Positions 10,337 through 23,399 are shown, counted from the first letter of the stretch. The stretch: DNA of 64,000 nt from Flabesymbios commensalis (GCA_964017125.1 OZ024908.1:77351239-77415238); one strand, 5' to 3'. The notes: generated by a model not told the origin, from the letters alone. Numbers and translations are program-made.

Positions 10337-11854
10337 CTACCAGTAAGAGTGTTTGTCGTAATGTACACCATTTATACAGGATATGTTACATAGTTAATCA
10401 CCTCATTATCATCCCGTACAGATGACCACCCCCCCCCCCACCCCTTAAAATATTTGATCTAAATGTCTGTTATCACTTTTTTTTAATGATCAGTGGTGAT
10501 ATCCAACTTTGTTGTACATCATTAGGCTCTGGGCAACCGCTATCCCATGTTCCCGCATGAGTGGGCTCGGTTGATGTAGATGTTGTTTTGGGTCAAGGGC
10601 AGCCATTGTTGTAATGAGGGCATCCGGTCAGCGACACCAGGGGGCAGCTTGACCTTCACTGAGTCACCAGGGTTAATTTGGGTTGGGCCCTGGTGATATT
10701 GTCTTTGCCTTGATGCGGACAACTCGACTGAAGTGAATAGTCGTGTAATTATAGGGTGCAGTGTTGATCTCTAACTGGTTTAAATATTTGAATACCTGCT
10801 GTTTGAGGGTATTTCAGAAGATTTTACAGGCTAACTTTACTGGACATTCTCACCCACTCTTTGGTATTATTTAGTTTCAATATGGTGCAGTACAGTGCAA
10901 TAATACGCAAAGCAGCACATCACACGACTTGACAATTGATACATTTATCATCAATGGTGATGGTGCTGTTGGGGCCCTGCTCCTTGGGGAGTGGATCAGC
11001 AGCATTCCCATAAGACACACTTCAAGTTTACAGATTAACTACTTTGACTCGCCATAGGTTTATTATGTGAAACGTACGCGGATTTAATCAAAATAAACTG
11101 TTGCAATTATTCCTTCCAAACCCTTTCAGCGCGGGGACCGTCTTTAACCCGCACTGAGAGAATTACGAAAATTATAATGGTCGTAGACCCATAACATAGG
11201 TATTCAAATGAAACGGAAAGATTTGACTGAGACATTTATGATGATTTCAAATTGAAACAACCTTTTGTTTCCATGATCTACACACACGGTCATATTTCCG
11301 CGCTGTAAAGGTCAATGTGTCGTATGGTGCACATCACCATATCCATACTTGTGCCGTTTTCCCCATAAACATGGTAAATACAAACATACACAGTACTTTG
11401 GTTTTGCATCTAGGTGAATTGGCGTTGTATGATAATGTCACCTGCTGCCCTAACTAATATGAGACGTTCACCCAATGTTGGTTTAATCAGGTGACGTGGC
11501 AACTGCCTCTGCATACTTCCCGCGGCTCCCGGTCTGGATGCTGATTTGTATTCGCTGCCCAGTAAAACAAGAAGTTGATCCACATATCTGCTGTGTAGGC
11601 TCTTCCATTTGCGCCCCCGGAAATTGATTCAAAATATCTTGCACAATTTGAAATCATAAAAACAGCATTTTTCAATCAATAAGCGCCTACCTAATAATGA
11701 AATTGGTTTAATGTGCTTTATGCTGTCTTTTAATTTGACAGTGGCACATGTGTGATCTCTTCGGCAAGAAAACAAGTCTAATCCATTTTAGCATATCGCC
11801 ATTTACTGAGAACGTGTAACAGGCGGGGTGATAGATATAGAGTCTGAAGGTTAC
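10337..11854. other. Unannotated stretch
   Basis: It contains a C-run at about 10,430-10,439 followed by CACCCC. A family A scrap with GAGACGTTCACCCAATGTTG lies at about 11,461-11,487. No gene is supported; the short frames show no domain. Confidence 0.4.
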
Positions 11855-14577
11855 TAGTAGAAGAGCTAGCTCCTGTAGGACCGTTATTTAAGGAGTTGGT
11901 ACAAGCCAATATACTGACAAAATCTGATTGTATATTATGTTAGAGCAAACCTGCCTGGTCATTTATAGGGTGGGCGTAAAGTAGAATTGTGGTATAAGTT
12001 TTTTTGCACAGCCCATTTTCTAACATAGGGGGGTGTTTTCGCTATTTTCGTCAAAGTGGAGGTCAAGTTCGGAAAATAGCCATATCTTTGCAATGAATAG
12101 ATCAATTCTTAAACTTTTGATATCAATACACTCTTGATATCAATACACAATTTAATTATCTACATGTTGGATCCGTCTGGCCTTAGGTCACATTGTGTAT
12201 TGTGAATATATACCAACTTTGACCAAGTCACATCTCAATAGAAGATCCGTTATGGATTTTTTTGTTAAATCTTTACAAGAAATGAAGCAGAAATTATATT
12301 ACGTGTATTGGCTAAAAATGCTTTATATTACCAGAATAAACAATGTCTTGAGAAAAAATAAGACTAAATTTGATCCCGTGGGTCCAACTTTATTGTGACG
12401 GAGCTCACTTCTTTCAGCATACACTCCTGGTGATTATTGATAATATTCTAGTTGCCATAGAGACCACCCAAACCTGTTTAGATTTGGGGGTTGAGTTACC
12501 TAAACGTTTTTTTGTTGCTGTTCTAGTTTACCACTCTACACATGGAAATTCAATTGCCGTTACAATGATATATTGCATTTTAAAGTGGAGTAAACAGTCA
12601 TATATCCACAGACGTTGAACCATAATTTGTATTAGAAAGTAATCAAAATCATCAACAAAACAAACTAGTCAACATGGTCAATGAAAACCTATCAATAAAA
12701 CATAATTTTTGCCCATATCTCCATGTGGCCTATGTTTTCTGAACCCAGATATATATTTGTTTAGCACTCAGTGGTATATCGTTTTATAAATGTTGATTTA
12801 TTTTTTTATGTAAGAATATGGCAGCCTGTTATGAAAATGTGTGTATTTAGCCTGGGCTGTATGAAACATTGAGCTTTTCTCGGCATTTAAGTGTATAATT
12901 TGTTATGCACTTGTTTTTACATAATTCGGGTGCGCTGAAAGCGAATCAGTCAGATAACGTTCTATATATATTGTCCTTCACCTTCAAATTTGGCAAACAA
13001 AAATGGCTGCCAAAACACATCTCTTCTCCTTTTTTCCGACAAATAAATGCACAATTTCATGTTTCTGTATGATTTGGAGTTGAAAAATTTATGTTTCATG
13101 TTTTTCGATTAAAATGACCTTTCTTTGACCTTAAAATTTAAAATTGCTACCACCAGAACAAAATAATAGCGTTTTTATGTATATAAAAGATAATATAATA
13201 GGAAAAAAACATTTTTTAATGGACATTTTAAAATAAACTAGGTAATACGACAAATTTGCTTACAAAGCATTCTGAACAAGGTTTGATTGCAATACATTCT
13301 AACATGCTTTGCTGTGCTCCGCATTTAGAAAGACGTCATAATTTTAATTGTAAATACGGAAAATGACGGCCATCTTGGATTTTACGATAAAATCTAGATC
13401 AGGCAAAGATAAATATACATCGGACATGCGTGCTTAGGTCTCCAAGTCATATAAAAAAATTATATTAAGCATTTCCGTGCGACAAACCGAAAAAAGGGGT
13501 GTCATTTACATTTTGATAGCTACTTTGTTTTCAGTCATTTGAGGGTGAATGTCGCGGCCATTTTAGATTTTTTCTTCAAAATTTACTCGACAGTAATGTT
13601 TATTCTTGGTTCACTAAGCTACTACAAATAAGTCATATTATTGTCAGCATATTTAGTGGTTTAAATATAATGAGAGTAAATATTTAAAAAAATGGCGGAC
13701 GTATTGCATTTAAAGGTGAAACAAAGGTAATTTCTTTCCAATGACACTCGAAATAAGTTTATGAAATAAAAGTCTTACAGCGACCAAAAATTGTGATTTC
13801 ATGTGTGATAAACCAAAGAATATACGGGGATTAATTTACATTTTGGCGGCCATTTTATGTTTTGCTTATTTGAAGGTCAAGGTCACCAAATGTAGAATAT
13901 TATCTCACAGATTCGAATACAGCACGCCCAAATTATGTAAAAACAAGTGGATTGCAAATAATACACTAAAATGCCAAGCAAACTTCAATGTTTCAGATTT
14001 CAGCCCTGACTAAAGACAGACATTTTCATAAAAGTCTGCAATATCTTCCCATTAAAACAAAATATGTGACATTTCTTTATACAAATAACACTCTTTTTTA
14101 AGCATGGATATATCCGGTTCAGAAAACATAGGCCCGATATGGATATGTACAATAATTATGTTTTAATATGTTGTTTCCTCTGACCATGGTGACTAGTTTT
14201 TTTAGTTGTTTATTTTGATTATTTCATAATAAAAATTATGTTTGAGCGTATGTGGAGAGACTATTTACTTTACTGCAGTGTGTCATATATCATTATAACG
14301 GACATCAAGTTATCTGTTATTTGATATATCGCATGTGTCGATTGGTTAAGCAGAATAGCAATGACAGACGATTACGTAACCCTAACCCCTAATTCCTGAC
14401 AGGTTTGAGGGTACCCCCATATAAGCGGGCAAAATTAAAAAAATGATACCACAATTTGATTTTACGCCCACCCTATAAATTATCAGGAAGGTTTGCTCTC
14501 ACAGAATATATAGTCAAATTTTGTCAGTATGGTGGGTTGTACGGACCGATTTTTTCTCAGGTCTAGCTCTTCTACTA
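11855..14577. mobile_element. Giant foldback element 1 (about 2.7 kb inverted repeat)
   Basis: The two ends are inverted copies. ATACTGACAAAAT at 11,910 and its complement at about 14,530 are followed inward by AGAGCAAACCT, TTATAGGGTGGGCGTAAA and TTGTGGTAT on both arms. Pairing extends outward (AGTAGAAGAGCTAG at 11,858 against the complement near 14,575). It also extends deep inward: GCCTATGTTTTCTGAACC at 12,728 matches its complement near 14,115, and CATAATTCGGGTGCGCTG near 12,920 matches its complement near 13,930. The arms are therefore more than 1 kb each, around an AT-rich centre near 13,200-13,600 that holds direct repeats of GCGGCCATTTT modules. No transposase frame is visible. The core is related to the element at 55,378-58,013. 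Family unknown; it may be a large non-autonomous DNA transposon. Confidence 0.8.
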
Positions 14578-15248
14578 TACTTACTCACTTACCAAATGAA
14601 TATCACATTTCAATTAGTTAGGTGCATCAAATCATATTATCTGTCTGATACATTTTTATCAATATTTTTTTCTATTATATATATATATATATATATATAT
14701 ATCTGTGGACTTATTTGATACAGTGAGTGTATGGTGTGATTGCCGAGCTTTCCTCAGTGTGGAGCATGGCGACAGGATAATTTCGTAAATGATGAACATA
14801 ATGAGACAATGGTCAGAAGAGGTATCCTGAATGGTCAAATCTGTGATCTATTGCATAAATATTATTGTAAAAATTTAAGCAATTACTGTGACTTCGGTAA
14901 AAACCAAACAGGTTCTATCATTTTTGAACAGGACTTCTCGTTTCAATGATTCTCCTCGTGGCCGCTACGTGGCGTGCTGATTTTGCACGTGCTGCATATA
15001 GAACCTATAGATGCCAATTGTACCGTTTAACCATCCTCCCCCGCAAGGCTCGCTACTCCTGAGGTCGCACTGACGGCCTCGCTGTGTCAAGACTTGCTGC
15101 CGGGAAGAAGCTTTTAGCCTGTATTACTCTTTTCACAACTTCGGCATGTTCAGTAATGTAAAAAGTGTTCCATCTTTGAAAATGTGGATCAAGCTCATAA
15201 CAAGTTTGAACAGAAAAGAATCATTGATAGCTGGCATTACTGAAACGT
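14578..15248. other. Unannotated stretch with an AT microsatellite
   Basis: A (TA)n run of about 13 units lies at 14,676-14,702. The rest has no supported gene. Confidence 0.5.
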
Positions 15249-16145
15249 ATAGTGCATCACTAAAATAATAGTTTTAATCATGCTAATGAATGTAGTGCAT
15301 CACAGCAACAATATTATTAATCATGATAATGAACGTAGTGCATCACTACAAGATTATTATTGATCATGATCATGAAAGTAGTGCATCACTACATCATTAT
15401 TATAATTCATGATAAAAAAGTAGTGCATCACTACAACATTATTATTAATCATGATAATGAACGTAGTGCATCACTACGACATTATTATTAATCATGATAA
15501 TGAACGTAGTGCATCACTACATCATTATTATTAATTATGATAATGAACGTAGTGCATCACTACATCATTATTATAATTCATGATAAAAAAGTAGTGCATC
15601 ACTACAACATTATTATTAATCATGATAATGAACGTAGTGCATCACTACAACATTATTATTAATTATGATAATGAACGTAGTGCATCACTACATCATTATT
15701 ATAATTCATGATAAAAAAGTAGTGCATCACTACAACATTATTATTAATCATGATAATGAACGTAGTGCATCACTACATCATTATTATTAATTATGATAAT
15801 GAACGTAGTGCATCACTACATCATTATTATAATTCATGATAAAAAAAGTAGTGCATCACTACAACATTATTATTAATCATGATAATGAACGTAGTGCATC
15901 ACTAAAACATTATTATTAATTATGATAATGAACGTAGTGCATCACTACATCATTATTATAATTCATGATAAAAAAAGTAGTGCATCACTACAACATTATT
16001 ATTAATCATGATAATGAACGTAGTGCATCAATACAACATTATTATTATTAATGATAATAAACGTAGTGCATCACTACAACATTATTATTATTAATGATAA
16101 TAAACGTAGTGCATCACTACAACATTATTATTAATCGTGATAATA
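15249..16145. repeat. ~44-bp minisatellite with two internal hairpins, about 20 copies
   Basis: The unit joins GTAGTGCATCACTAC (6-bp arms, 3-base loop) to an AT segment such as ATTATTATTAATCATGATAA. Two versions of the AT segment alternate: TTAATCATGATAATGAAC and TATAATTCATGATAAAAAAG. The GTAGTG hairpin is the most conserved part, while the AT segment and its length vary from 42 to 46 bp. The last units change to ATTATTATTAATGATAATAAA. Confidence 0.93.
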
Positions 16146-17614
16146 TAAATTTGGTGATCTTATAAAGGTCGTGATTTTCCTCAACCTGATGACTATTTCA
16201 CAAATAACTATTTTTTGTCATCCGATATTAAATAAAATAGCGAAAATTATGCATTGAAATCGGGAATGTATTGATATTATTTGTACGCTCTCGCCGACAA
16301 AGGGTCAGTACACCGGTGGCCTGCAGTATCTGACCCTAGGCACGCCCGGGCGTTAGAAGCTTGCCTTGATCTGGAACCTAACAACCCTGCACATGACCGG
16401 GTATCCGCCGAGTAATGGGACCAGTGGCGATGGCAGCTACTCTCATTTATTACGCCCAAGAAAGAAAATAAAATGAAGTAAATTGTAGAAAATAGAGCCG
16501 TTATGGCATGTCAAGTAATTAAATCGTTCCGAGCAACTGATCATAACAGCAACAAAAAATTGACATAGTGTGAGACTACAGGGTTTTTACCATTCGGGTG
16601 CGCTGCACAACCAGTCTACTTGGTGCTTTTTGTGATAATTAACGACCCGGAACCATGCTTGATTTCAACAACATTTTCCAAGGCTAGACGTTTTACTTTG
16701 CCTGGAAATATTTTTATCACCAGCTACATGTACCACATCACCAGAGAGTCGAAAAGTATGATATCCTCCGTTGCGCATTCTGCATTGTTCTCAAATATGA
16801 AAATAACCTTATAGACATAAGTTTTTACTAGCTTGCTTTCTTGGGGACATCACTGCATTTGTTCGTGGAAAACAGAAATGCTGCCTCCACCACGATACAA
16901 TTAGATTGCCATTCAGCCCAGCTATAAAGCGAGGCGGCCATCCAATATTGGGTTAATAATAGACTGATACCGAAGACGGCAGGCCAACACTAACGCAATA
17001 TCGGGTCGACGTCTAGCGTTTGCCAGGAGCCACCACTCACAAAAAATGGAACGAAGACTTAGCGACGAGTTGGTGCTGCTCTGGGCCAAAGTGTTTATAT
17101 CCATGCTCTTTCATCTGCCATTATCCTCCGCCTGTCACACTCACCTACATTATGTATAAAATGTAATCAGATTCTCTATCTGTTTTCATGTTTGAAATCT
17201 CGCAAATCCCAAGGTGGATCTCATACCATCGATATAACATGCACAGATCAATAAATAATCACAACCCACACATTATATCACGGTAGTGGATTCGGGAATT
17301 AGGTTCAACAAATAACTGTTTGACCCTTACACGTCATCTCATAGATATGTTTATTAAGTCTCGGTCTGTTTAATTACTTGGGAGCCATTCCTACCAACAT
17401 ACCATGCTATCGCTAAAACTTTTAGCTATGTTAAGAAATTTCGAGGTGCTTTAAATGACTTGAGAATAGCGAAATCTTTCAATGTGTATGTCAAATCAAT
17501 TAACTGTATTTTAATCTGAATGATTAATATAGTAAAAGCGCATTTGAGAGGGAATCACCTGCCTGACACACTTTAACGATGATGTTTGTGAGTAGGCCTA
17601 TAAATTGCAGCAAT
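16146..17614. other. Unannotated stretch with a GC-rich patch and a family A relic
   Basis: A GC-rich patch at about 16,290-16,450 has no domain and no clear pol III boxes. At 16,930-17,035, CCATCCAATATTGGGTTAAT and CTAACGCAATATCGGGTCG flank CCGAAGACGGCAGGCC, the layout of a decayed family A foldback. No gene is supported. Confidence 0.4.
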
Positions 17615-17699
17615 ACTACTGCTCTATAAAGCCAACATGCAGTATCTGCTTACTTGTAAAGTAAACAGATGACTGCATTTTGGCTTTGCACGGCAGTAG
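17615..17699. mobile_element. Family B hairpin element, fullest copy
   Basis: An ~85-bp foldback: ACTGCTCTATAAAGCC and GCAGTATCTGCTTACTT on the left pair with AAGTAAACAGATGACTGC and GGCTTTGCACGGCAGT on the right, around a loop of a few bases. The same sequence recurs, whole or in part, at 23,624, 28,383, 34,996, 40,061, 41,933, 43,084 and 43,258. It has no coding capacity and is probably a very small MITE or a dispersed structural RNA unit. Confidence 0.75.
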
Positions 17700-17861
17700 G
17701 GATTCGCTTTCACATAACATTTTAACACTTCAGATAGTGCTACAACCGAGTTCCATAATTGGGGGCTATATAATTATACACACAATGTGCGCAAACGTTT
17801 ATTCGAATCGAGCGTAAATACCTGCATTATACAAAATTGTATTTCAACCACTCCACCAGTG

Positions 17862-17915
17862 ATGGTAGTCCAACATTGAACCAACGTTGGGTGAATGTAT
17901 TAGATTGGCTGGGAT
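17862..17915. mobile_element. Family A fragment
   Basis: AGTCCAACATTGAACCAACG followed by TTGGGTGAATG and GGCTGGG corresponds to the right arm of the family A hairpin at 9660-9768. The left arm is absent. Confidence 0.6.
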
Positions 17916-17941
17916 ATCACCGATTCACCGCCATGCATTAG

Positions 17942-20900
17942 CAACCTCTAGACGTGCCGATAACATGCTGAACATGTCTGTCAGGCACCACAACCTCCAG
18001 ACATACCGATAACATGCTGAACATGTCTGTCAGGGACCATAACCTCCAGACATACCGATAACATGCTAAACATGTCGATCGGGCACCATAGCTTCTAGCC
18101 ATACCGATAACATGCTGAACATGTCGGTCGGGCACCATAACCTCTAGCCATACCGAAAACATGCTGAACATGTCGATCGGGCACCATAGCTTCTAGCCAT
18201 ACCGATAACATGCTAAACATGTCGATCGGGCACCATAGCTTCTAGCCATACCGATAACATGCTAAACATGTCGATCGGGCACCATAGCTTCTAGCCATAC
18301 CGATAACATGCTAAACATGTCGATCGGGCACCATAACCTCTAGACGTGCCGAAAACATGCTGAACATGTCGATCGGGCAACATAACCTCCAGACATACCG
18401 ATAACATGCTAAACATGTCGGTCGGGCAACATAACCTCCAGACATACCGATAACATGCTAAACATGTCGATCGGGCACCATAACCTCTAGCCATACCGAT
18501 AACATGCTGAACATGTCGATCGGGCACCATAACCTCTAGACGTGCCGAAAACATGCTGAACATGTCGATCGGGCAACATAACCTCCAGACATACCGATAA
18601 CATGCTAAACATGTCGGTCGGGCAACATAACCTCCAGACATACCGATAACATGCTAAACATGTCGATCGGGCACCATAACCTCTAGCCATACCGATAACA
18701 TGCTGAACATGTCGATCGGGCACCATAACCTCTAGACGTGCCGAAAACATGCTGAACATGTCTGTCAGGGACCATAACCTCCAGACATACCGATAACATG
18801 CTAAACATGTCGGTCGGGCACCATAACCTCCAGACATACCGATAACATGAACATGTTGGTCAGGCAACATAACCTCTAGACATACCGATAACATGCTAAA
18901 CATGTCGGTCGGGCAACATAACCTCTAGACATACCGATAACATGCTGAACATGTCGGTCGGGCACCATAGCTTCTAGCCATACCGATAACATGCTAAACA
19001 TGTCGATCGGGCACCATAACCTCTAGCCATACCGATAACATGCTGAACATGTCGATCGGGCACCATAACCTCTAGACGTGCCGAAAACATGCTGAACATG
19101 TCTGTCAGGGACCATAACCTCCAGACATACCGATAACATGCTAAACATGTCGGTCGGGCACCATAACCTCCAGACATACCGATAACATGAACATGTTGGT
19201 CAGGCAACATAACCTCTAGACATACCGATAACATGCTAAACATGTCGGTCGGGCACCATAACCTCTAGCCATACCGATAACATGCTGAACATGTCGATCG
19301 GGCACCATAACCTCTAGACGTGCCGAAAACATGCTGAACATGTCTGTCAGGGACCATAACCTCCAGACATACCGATAACATGCTAAACATGTCGGTCGGG
19401 CACCATAACCTCCAGACATACCGATAACATGAACATGTTGGTCAGGCAACATAACCTCTAGACATACCGATAACATGCTAAACATGTCGGTCGGGCAACA
19501 TAACCTCTAGACATACCGATAACATGCTGAACATGTCGATCGGGCACCATAGCTTCTAGCCATACCGATAACATGCTGAACATGTCTGTCAGGGACCATA
19601 ACCTCCAGACATACCGATAACATGCTGAACATGTCGGTCGGGCACCATAACCTCTAGACATACCGATAACATGCTGAACATGTCGGTCGGGCACCATAGC
19701 TTCTAGCCATACCGATAACATGCTGAACATGTCGGTCGGGCAACATAACCTCTAGACGTGCCGAAAACATGCTGAACATGTCGGTCGGGCACCATAACCT
19801 CTAGCCATACCGATAACATGCTGAACATGTCGGTCGGGCACCATAACCTCTAGCCATACCGATAACATGCTGAACATGTCGGTCGGGCACCATAGCTTCT
19901 AGCCATACCGATAACATGCTGAACATGTCGGTCGGGCAACATAACCTCTAGACGTGCCGAAAACATGCTGAACATGTCGGTCGGGCACCATAACCTCCAC
20001 ACATACCGATAACATGAACATGTTTGTCAGGCAACATAACCTCCAAACATATTGATAACATGCTTGATAACATGTCGGTCAGGCAACATAAATCCAGGCA
20101 TAACGATAACATAGTGCACATGTCGGTCAGGGACCATAACCTCCAGACATACCGATAACATGCTGAACATGTCGGTCGGGCACCATAACCTCTAGCCATA
20201 CCGATAACATGCTGAACATGTCGGTCAGGCAACATAACCTCTAGACGTGCCGAAAACATGCTGAACATGTCGGTCGGGCACCATAACCTCTAGCCATACC
20301 GATAACATGCTGAACATGTCGGTCGGGCACCATAGCTTCTAGCCATACCGATAACATGCTAAACATGTCGGTCGGGCAACATAACCTCTAGCCATACCGA
20401 TAACATGCTGAACATGTCGGTCGGGCACCATAGCTTCTAGCCATACCGATAACATGCTGAACATGTCGGTCGGGCAACATAACCTCTAGCCATACCGATA
20501 ACATGCTGAACATGTCGGTCAGGCAACATAACCTCTAGACGTGCCGAAAACATGCTGAACATGTCGGTCGGGCACCATAACCTCCACACATACCGATAAC
20601 ATGAACATGTTTGTCAGGCAACATAACCTCCAAACATATTGATAACATGCTTGATAACATGTCGGTCAGGCAACATAAATCCAGGCATAACGATAACATA
20701 GTGCACATGTCGGTCAGGCGGCATAACCTCCAGCCATATCGATAACATGGTGAACATGTTGGTCAGGCACCATAACCTCCAGACATACTGATAACATGCT
20801 ATACATGTCGGTCAGGCAACATAACCTCCAGCCATATTGATAACATGCTATACATGTCGGTCAGGCAACATAACCTCCAGACATACCGATAACATGCTAT

Positions 20901-21110
20901 ACATGTCGGTCAGGCGGCATAACCTTCAGACATACCAATAACATGCTGAACATGTCGGTCAGGCAAAATAACTTCAAGACATACCAAAAACATGAACATG
21001 CCGGTCAGGCAACATAACCTCTAGACATACCGATAACATACTGAACATGGCGGTTAGACAGCTTAACCTGTGGACATTTCTATAACATGTTGAGCATGTC
21101 GGTTAGGCAA
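17942..21110. repeat. 48-bp minisatellite, about 66 copies with higher-order structure
   Basis: The unit contains ATACCGATAACATGCTGAAC, ATGTCGGTCGGGCACCATAA and CCTCTAG. Variants include GCTAAAC/GCTGAAC, GTCGGTC/GTCGATC/GTCTGTC, AGACGTGCCGAAAAC, and short units lacking GCTG (ATAACATGAACATG). A 242-bp block containing one short unit repeats almost exactly from about 18,730 to 19,480. A ~588-bp block ending in TGCTTGATAACATGTCGG recurs at about 20,000 and 20,590. The last ~400 bp are the most diverged. The 48-bp period (16 codons) leaves long open frames on the minus strand. I consider these a by-product of the period. Confidence 0.95.
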
Positions 21111-21829
21111 CATCTTTTGTTACATTACAGTGTCATTCAATGGTATTCAATTCTGCATTCTGATCGGTTGCGAGGTATTTTTATATCATTCAAAAATAGA
21201 ATGCATTTCGATTTTAAATCACACAGTTAAATATTGGGAGTTACTCCACATATTTTCATGTCAACATGTCCTTGATGCTTGGCCAGGGTTCTACACGGCC
21301 TGGGTGACATTATATTCCTAGACAACCTGAAAGACATTTAACAAACAGAACGACATTTTCTCTACACATATCAGTGACCATCGTCTGCACATTGGGCCGG
21401 AAATTGTAAATAATGGTAGGACAAAACATGTTATTAGTCACGCTCGTCCTTGGTAATCAATTCCAATAATTTGCTCTTTCGGCTTGATTAGATGTACAAA
21501 ACATTGTTTAAATCTTTCAGATATAATAAATGCAAAAAAAGCACAATACAAAATAAATGAATAAGTCTTCTGTAATGGAGCTGCACTGATAAGGCACAAC
21601 CACTAGAAAATAAACAGTTTATGAAAATATTTATTTTAAATGGTGTTGAATCAACGTTGGGTCAACGCCGCGCACGTTAACTGTGATGAACAACATATTT
21701 AGAAAACTGTACGCTGTGGCAATATAAAGGAAGTCTTACACAGCCACTTTAAAAAGTTATCGCAGCCACTACAAAAAATATATTGGGCACTGAAAAAAAG
21801 TGATCACAGTCACTTTAAAAGTGATCTTG
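21111..21829. other. Unannotated stretch
   Basis: AT-rich. A family A scrap (GAATCAACGTTGGGTCAACG) lies at about 21,649-21,670. From 21,735, loose copies of CACTTTAAAAGTGATC-like phrases lead into the 183-bp repeat. No gene is supported. Confidence 0.45.
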
Positions 21830-22235
21830 ACTACAAACAAACTGATGTCATCCACTGAAACTACTTTAAAAGTTATATCATCCCCTACAAACGTAATCTA
21901 GGCCACGGACCACAGACACTTTACAAATGATCTCAGCCACTATAAAAGTGATCTTAGCCCCATAAGAAGTGATCACATCTTCCTTATCTCAGCTACTACT
22001 AAGGTGATCTTGGTAACTAACAAACTGATGTCATCCACTGAAACTACTTTAAAAGTTATATCATCCCCTACAAACGTAATCTAGGCCACGGACCACAGCC
22101 ACTTTACAAATGATCTCAGCCACTGTAAAAGTGATCTTAGCCCCATAAGAAGTGATCACATCTTCCTTATCTCAGCTACTACTAAGGTGATCTTGGTAAC
22201 TAACAAACTGATGTCATCCACTGAAACCACTATAA
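21830..22235. repeat. 183-bp tandem repeat, just over two copies
   Basis: ACTGATGTCATCCACTGAAA starts at 21,841, 22,024 and 22,207, exactly 183 bp apart. Copies 1 and 2 are almost identical throughout; the third breaks off after about 25 bp. Within each unit, shorter CCACT..AAAAGTGATC phrases repeat, so the 183-bp unit was itself built from smaller repeats. Confidence 0.92.
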
Positions 22236-22340
22236 AAATTATCTGAGTCACTACAAAGGTGACCTTGGTTTTAAGTGATTCACCAGGAAGTGTAATACAT
22301 ATATATGTATATATGCCTATTATTTAAAAGCAATATAGTT

Positions 22341-22465
22341 CAGCGATTGAGTAACGCTCTCCTAACGTGTACAACGATCGAGTAACGTTTCCCTAGCGTG
22401 TACAGCGACTGAGTAACGTTCCCCTAGCGTGTACAACGATAGAGTAACGCTCCTCTAGCGTCTTT
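22341..22465. repeat. 31-bp minisatellite, 4 copies
   Basis: CAGCGATTGAGTAACG, CAACGATCGAGTAACG, CAGCGACTGAGTAACG and CAACGATAGAGTAACG start 31 bp apart, each followed by a CTAGCGTGTA-like segment. The copies differ by about 10-15 percent. Confidence 0.88.
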
Positions 22466-23190
22466 TCTTACACGCTGGTGTGCATTGAAAGTTTTAAACC
22501 TGTTCAAAACTCTCATCGTTCATCGTCTAGCGATAGTCAGAGTTCGCCAGCGCTCGGCTGATTTTTTCGTGCGTTACGCGATCGTTGAGGCTGATCGTCA
22601 AGGTGTGACAGGAATGTCTAACCTGAAAAGCACCAACTCAATTATACGATTATCCACAAAATTATTTATGTCAGGAAGCAAATCGTTCACATGTAAGAGT
22701 ATCAATCACATTATGTCAATATATGGTTTAATAAATTTTAAGTAAGTAATTATGACTCATGGATAACTATAAAAAATACAATAATTAATGTTTACGAGTC
22801 GAAAGTAAAGGATGGAGGCAGAGAAGCTGCAGGTAATGTGATCAATTCATTGACATGAGGGAAAACTCTGACAATTACGAATTCTCGCATGACGAATAAA
22901 ATGAAATGTTAAACTATGTTTGTACAGAATTATTTTTATATAGACACCTGACACCAGATTATTTTTTTTTTCATTTTTTGCTCACAATTGTATGATGTAA
23001 TATGTTCTTTGTAAAGATTTAGTAATTAATAAAGATTTAGTAATTAATTATTATTAATTATTAATTAATTAATTAATTAAAATGCCAATTGCCAAATTGA
23101 ACAATATTGTAGTTTTCATTCATTGAAATGAGCATTATAGGGAGTGCAATGAAAACCACATCCCATGATTGACGTGAACTAATCCGTGAA
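22466..23190. other. Unannotated AT-rich stretch
   Basis: A frame of 86 codons from 22,485 has no recognisable domain and is not claimed as a gene. TAATTAATTA low-complexity sequence lies at 23,022-23,082. Confidence 0.45.
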
Positions 23191-23399
23191 CCGTATTTCT
23201 TATTTTGGACATGTCCGAAATGAGAAATCGGGAATTTTGTCTTTATATCTCGCTTAGCTGGTGAATGCGCAACACAAAAATAAAAAAAACTTTTGCAGTT
23301 CTAGTCTATGGACGTGCTTACGTCATATGGTCATATTAATAAGCCAAAATAAAAATACCCATTTTTTTATGATTTTAGCCTGATGTGGGTCGTTTTAAG
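23191..23399. mobile_element. piggyBac-like MITE, right half only
   Basis: It shares CGTATTTCTTATTTTGGACATG-like sequence, GGTGAATGCGCAACACAAAA, TTTGCAGTTCTAGTCTATGG and a terminal ATGATTTTAGCCTG with the complete element at 29,119-29,483. The left half is missing and the right terminus is degraded, so this is an older copy. Confidence 0.7.

Noticed and set aside
11855-14577. Autonomous DNA transposon with hidden transposase
   Set aside because: No frame of more than about 80 codons inside and no catalytic-domain motif seen. Only the inverted-repeat structure is supported.
15249-16145. CRISPR-like alternation of short palindromic repeats and spacers
   Set aside because: The spacers are themselves repeated in two versions and the setting is eukaryotic, so it is a minisatellite.
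16277-16459. Possible tRNA-like or SINE sequence in the GC-rich patch
   Set aside because: GTTAGGTTCCAGATC vaguely resembles a box B, but no box A lies at the right distance and no tail was seen.
18291-20268. Long minus-strand reading frames (up to 138 codons) with repeated VPDRHVQHVIGM-type peptides
   Set aside because: They are the 48-bp array read in triplets (16 codons per unit). No start context, splice sites or domain.
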